Source: Quatrionicoccus australiensis
GTDB lineage: Bacteria; Pseudomonadota; Gammaproteobacteria; Burkholderiales; Rhodocyclaceae
Length of the DNA: 64,000 bases
Direction of reading: 5' to 3'
Assembly: GCF_020510425.1 (NCBI RefSeq)
Contig: NZ_JAHBAH010000001.1
Coordinates: 2,647,001-2,711,000, forward strand
The stretch's first letter is position 1. Each line of letters begins with the position of its first letter. Positions 61,608 to 64,000 of this stretch are shown here, piece after piece. Both the position numbers and the translations under genes were made by a program. Below the pieces are notes generated by a model that was not told where the DNA came from, did no database searches, and saw nothing but the letters and a program-made list of their open reading frames with translations.

Positions 61608-63638
61608 ATGACCGACATTACCCGCCGCGACCTTGCCAATGCCATCCGCTTCCTGGCGGTCGACGCCGTCGAAAAGGCAAAATCCGGACACCCCGGCGCC
61701 CCCATGGGCATGGCCGACATCGCCGAAGCCCTGTGGTGCGGCCCGTTCAAACACAATCCGCTGAACCCCGCCTGGCCGGACCGCGACCGCTTCGTGCTGT
61801 CGAACGGGCATGCCTCGATGCTGCTCTACGCGCTGCTCCACCTGAGCGGTTACGCGCTGGAACTGGACGAGCTGCAGAACTTCCGCCAGCTCGGCAGCCG
61901 CACCCCGGGGCATCCCGAGGTCGGCCACACGGCGGGTATCGAGACGACTACCGGGCCGCTTGGCCAGGGGCTGGCCAACGCCGTCGGCATGGCGCTGACG
62001 GAGAAATTGCTGGGCCAGCGCTACAACCGCCCCGGATTCCCGGTGGTCGACCATCGCACCTGGGCATTTCTTGGTGACGGTTGCCTGATGGAAGGCATCA
62101 GCCACGAAGTCTGCTCGCTGGCCAGCGTCTGGAGGCTGGACAAGCTGGTCTGCTTCTACGACGACAACGGCATCTCGATCGACGGCGACGTTGCCGGCTG
62201 GTTCCGCGACGACACGGCGGCCCGCTTCCGCGCCTACGGCTGGCACGTGCTCGGGCCGCTCGACGGCCACGATGCGGCGGCGCTCGATGCCGCCATCGCC
62301 GCTGCGCTCGCCGGCAACGGCAAGCCGACCCTGATCATCTGCCGGACCACGATCGGCTGGGGTTCGCCGGGCAAGGCCGGCAGCCACGACGTACACGGTG
62401 CACCGCTCGGCGCAGCCGAAATTGCCGCGACGCGCGCCGCGCTCGGCTGGCCGCATGCGCCTTTCGCGATTCCCGAAGACATCCGCGCCGCCTGGGACCA
62501 CCGTCTCGCCGGGGCTGCCGCCGAAGGCGAATGGCAGGCGCTGTTCGCGCGTTATCGCGCCGCCCACCCCGAGCTGGCGGCGGCTTTCGAACGCGGTGCC
62601 AGCGGTGGCCTGCCCGCCGACTGGGCGCAGATCCGGCGCGACTTGCTCGAACAGGCGGCTGGGCGCGAAGGCGCCGTGGCAACGCGCAAGTCCTCGCAAA
62701 ACTGCCTCGATTTGCTGGTCGACCGGGTGCCGGAACTGCTTGGCGGCTCAGCCGACCTGACCGGCTCCAACCTGACCGCCGGCCGGCACAGCCGGCCCTG
62801 GCACGCGGCGGCCGGCGGCGTGCCCAACTATCTTTCCTACGGCGTGCGCGAGTTCGGCATGGCGGCGATCATGAACGGCGTCGCGCTGCACAAGGGGCTG
62901 ATTCCCTACGGCGGCACCTTTGCCGTGTTCTCCGACTATTCGCGCAACGCGATCCGGATGAGCGCGCTGATGCAGCAGCGCGTCGTGCATGTGCTGACCC
63001 ACGATTCGATCGGCCTCGGCGAGGACGGCCCGACGCACCAGCCGGTCGAGCACGCCGGCTGCCTGCGCGCGATTCCCGGTCTCGACCTGTGGCGGCCGTG
63101 CGACGAGCTGGAAACGGCGGTCGCCTGGACGCTGGCGCTGGAACGCCAGGACGGCCCGTCGGCGCTGATGCTGTCGCGCCAGAACCTGCCGCAGTACAGC
63201 GCTGCGGCCGGCCGGGCCGACGATATCTGGCGCGGCGGCTACATCCTGAGCGAGGCCGAGGGGCCGTTGCAGGCGGTGATCATCGCCACCGGCTCGGAGG
63301 TGGCGACCGCGATGCAGGCGCAGGCCACGCTGGCCGCGCACGGGGTCGGCGTGCGTGTCGTCTCGATGCCTTGCACGCGCCGCTTCGACCAGCAGCCGGC
63401 GGCCTGGAAGAAGGCGGTGCTGCCGCCCGACGTCTGCCGCATCGCGATCGAAGCCGGGCTGCCCGACTCCTGGTGGAAATACGTCGGCCTCGACGGCGCC
63501 GTGCTCGGCATCGGCGAGTTCGGCCAGTCGGCGCCCGCCGCCGAACTGTTCGCCTACTACGGCCTGACCTGCGAACACCTGGTGCAGAGCGTGCAGCGCA
63601 CGATCGCCAGCTACGGCGGCAGCGACGGCGACTTCTAG
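61608..63638 (+). CDS. cbbT: Transketolase
   Basis: 676 aa thiamine-diphosphate enzyme regenerating pentose phosphates. Signatures are AKSGHPGAPMGMADIAEALW, GPLGQGLANAVGMA, FLGDGCLMEGISHEVCSLA (ThDP GDG), RTTIGWGSPGKAG, and in the second half FAVFSDYSRNAIRMSALM and THDSIGLGEDGPTHQPVEH. Start after GGGAGAGAGAC. Third gene of the Calvin operon. Confidence 0.97.
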   Translation: MTDITRRDLANAIRFLAVDAVEKAKSGHPGAPMGMADIAEALWCGPFKHNPLNPAWPDRDRFVLSNGHASMLLYALLHLSGYALELDELQNFRQLGSRTPGHPEVGHTAGIETTTGPLGQGLANAVGMALTEKLLGQRYNRPGFPVVDHRTWAFLGDGCLMEGISHEVCSLASVWRLDKLVCFYDDNGISIDGDVAGWFRDDTAARFRAYGWHVLGPLDGHDAAALDAAIAAALAGNGKPTLIICRTTIGWGSPGKAGSHDVHGAPLGAAEIAATRAALGWPHAPFAIPEDIRAAWDHRLAGAAAEGEWQALFARYRAAHPELAAAFERGASGGLPADWAQIRRDLLEQAAGREGAVATRKSSQNCLDLLVDRVPELLGGSADLTGSNLTAGRHSRPWHAAAGGVPNYLSYGVREFGMAAIMNGVALHKGLIPYGGTFAVFSDYSRNAIRMSALMQQRVVHVLTHDSIGLGEDGPTHQPVEHAGCLRAIPGLDLWRPCDELETAVAWTLALERQDGPSALMLSRQNLPQYSAAAGRADDIWRGGYILSEAEGPLQAVIIATGSEVATAMQAQATLAAHGVGVRVVSMPCTRRFDQQPAAWKKAVLPPDVCRIAIEAGLPDSWWKYVGLDGAVLGIGEFGQSAPAAELFAYYGLTCEHLVQSVQRTIASYGGSDGDF

Positions 63639-63714
63639 CGGCCTCAGCCAAGGCGAAGCCGCGCAACTCCCCGGCTAATAACTCACTACTCACAACTAAC
63701 ACGGAGACTTTCCC

Positions 63715-64000
63715 ATGCCAATACGGGTGGCAATCAACGGCTTCGGCCGGATCGGACGCATGGCCCTGCGCGCCATCGTCGCGGAGGCCGAGTTTTCCGA
63801 ACTCGAGGTGGTTGCGGTCAACGACCTGCTCGAACCGGATTACCTGGCCTACCTGCTGCAGCACGACTCGGTACACGGGCAATTTGCCGGTGAAATCAGC
63901 GTCGACCGCAACGAACTGCTGGTCGACGGCCAGCGCATCCGGCTCAGCGCCTGCAAGAACCCGGCCGAACTGGCCTGGGGCGAGCTCGACGTCGATGTCG
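63715..64000 (+). CDS. gap: Glyceraldehyde-3-phosphate dehydrogenase (5' part; runs off the window)
   Basis: 95 codons visible: [19 protein letters not shown] (NAD Rossmann motif), [26 protein letters not shown], all typical of GAPDH. The catalytic Cys lies beyond the window. It follows tkt by 76 bp with ACGGAGAC as ribosome site; by position a Calvin-cycle isozyme. Confidence 0.95.
   Translation, partial: MPIRVAINGFGRIGRMALRAIVAEAEFSELEVVAVNDLLEPDYLAYLLQHDSVHGQFAGEISVDRNELLVDGQRIRLSACKNPAELAWGELDVDV

Noticed and set aside
1..64000. tRNA or rRNA genes
   Set aside because: No T-loop GTTCGANTC with matching acceptor stem and no conserved rRNA block were noticed on either strand; a covariance scan would be needed to exclude them fully.

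Overview
The window is GC-rich chromosomal DNA. It reads as a betaproteobacterium, most likely of the Rhodocyclaceae (Dechloromonas/Azonexus-like). The indications are a form II RuBisCO with a Calvin operon, the lptD-surA-pdxA-rsmA and dusB-fis orders, a hemC-hemD-hemX-hemY operon near an AlgZ/AlgR-type pair, and aerobic hemF. The assignment to a family is inference; no rRNA or tRNA gene was seen.

Layout. 1-6.4 kb: a minus-strand chemosensory operon (HTH-REC regulator, short MCP, CheY-like, STAS, CheA, poly-HAMP MCP cut by the window edge). 6.7-10.4 kb: OsmC, argH, then a divergent AlgZ/AlgR-like two-component pair. 10.4-16.7 kb: small redox and secreted proteins, an FCSD-like flavoprotein, pepN and an Arg/Asp-rich secreted protein. 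16.9-19.25 kb: a small integron-cassette array with no integrase. It holds two cassettes transcribed leftward, with three attC or attC-like sites. The middle attC is split at its crossover point by an IS1111-type element whose 3' non-coding region carries a candidate bridge/seeker RNA. 19.6-23.4 kb: TonB receptor, PepSY membrane protein and methyltransferase. 23.4-28.7 kb: haem synthesis (hemCDXY and, convergent, hemF). 28.7-34.8 kb: diguanylate cyclase, purD, purH, fis, dusB. 34.9-39.1 kb: ubiH, pepP and the murU/amgK peptidoglycan-recycling pair. 39.2-45.5 kb: lptD-surA-pdxA-rsmA and a DsbA-family protein. 45.6-52.3 kb: DUF2892, Crp/Fnr regulator, xthA, DUF4124 protein, oligopeptidase A, purC, DUF3422. 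52.4-64 kb: the CO2-fixation region, with cbbR, cbbM, a 3.5 kb sulfur-flavoured accessory insert (TonB-like protein, ArsR-rhodanese, DsrE, methyltransferase), then cbbY divergent from fbp-prk-tkt-gap.

How it fits together. RuBisCO, FBPase, phosphoribulokinase, transketolase, GAPDH and the CbbY clean-up phosphatase make up much of a Calvin cycle, with CbbR as its probable regulator. The sulfur-type genes beside RuBisCO and the FCSD-like flavoprotein hint at sulfur-linked energy metabolism, but no complete sulfur pathway is visible. The most unusual region is the cassette array with its attC-targeting IS. Also notable are three intergenic GGATC-rich elements, each abutting the stop codon of a minus-strand gene, one of which has expanded to sixteen perfect GGATCGA copies.
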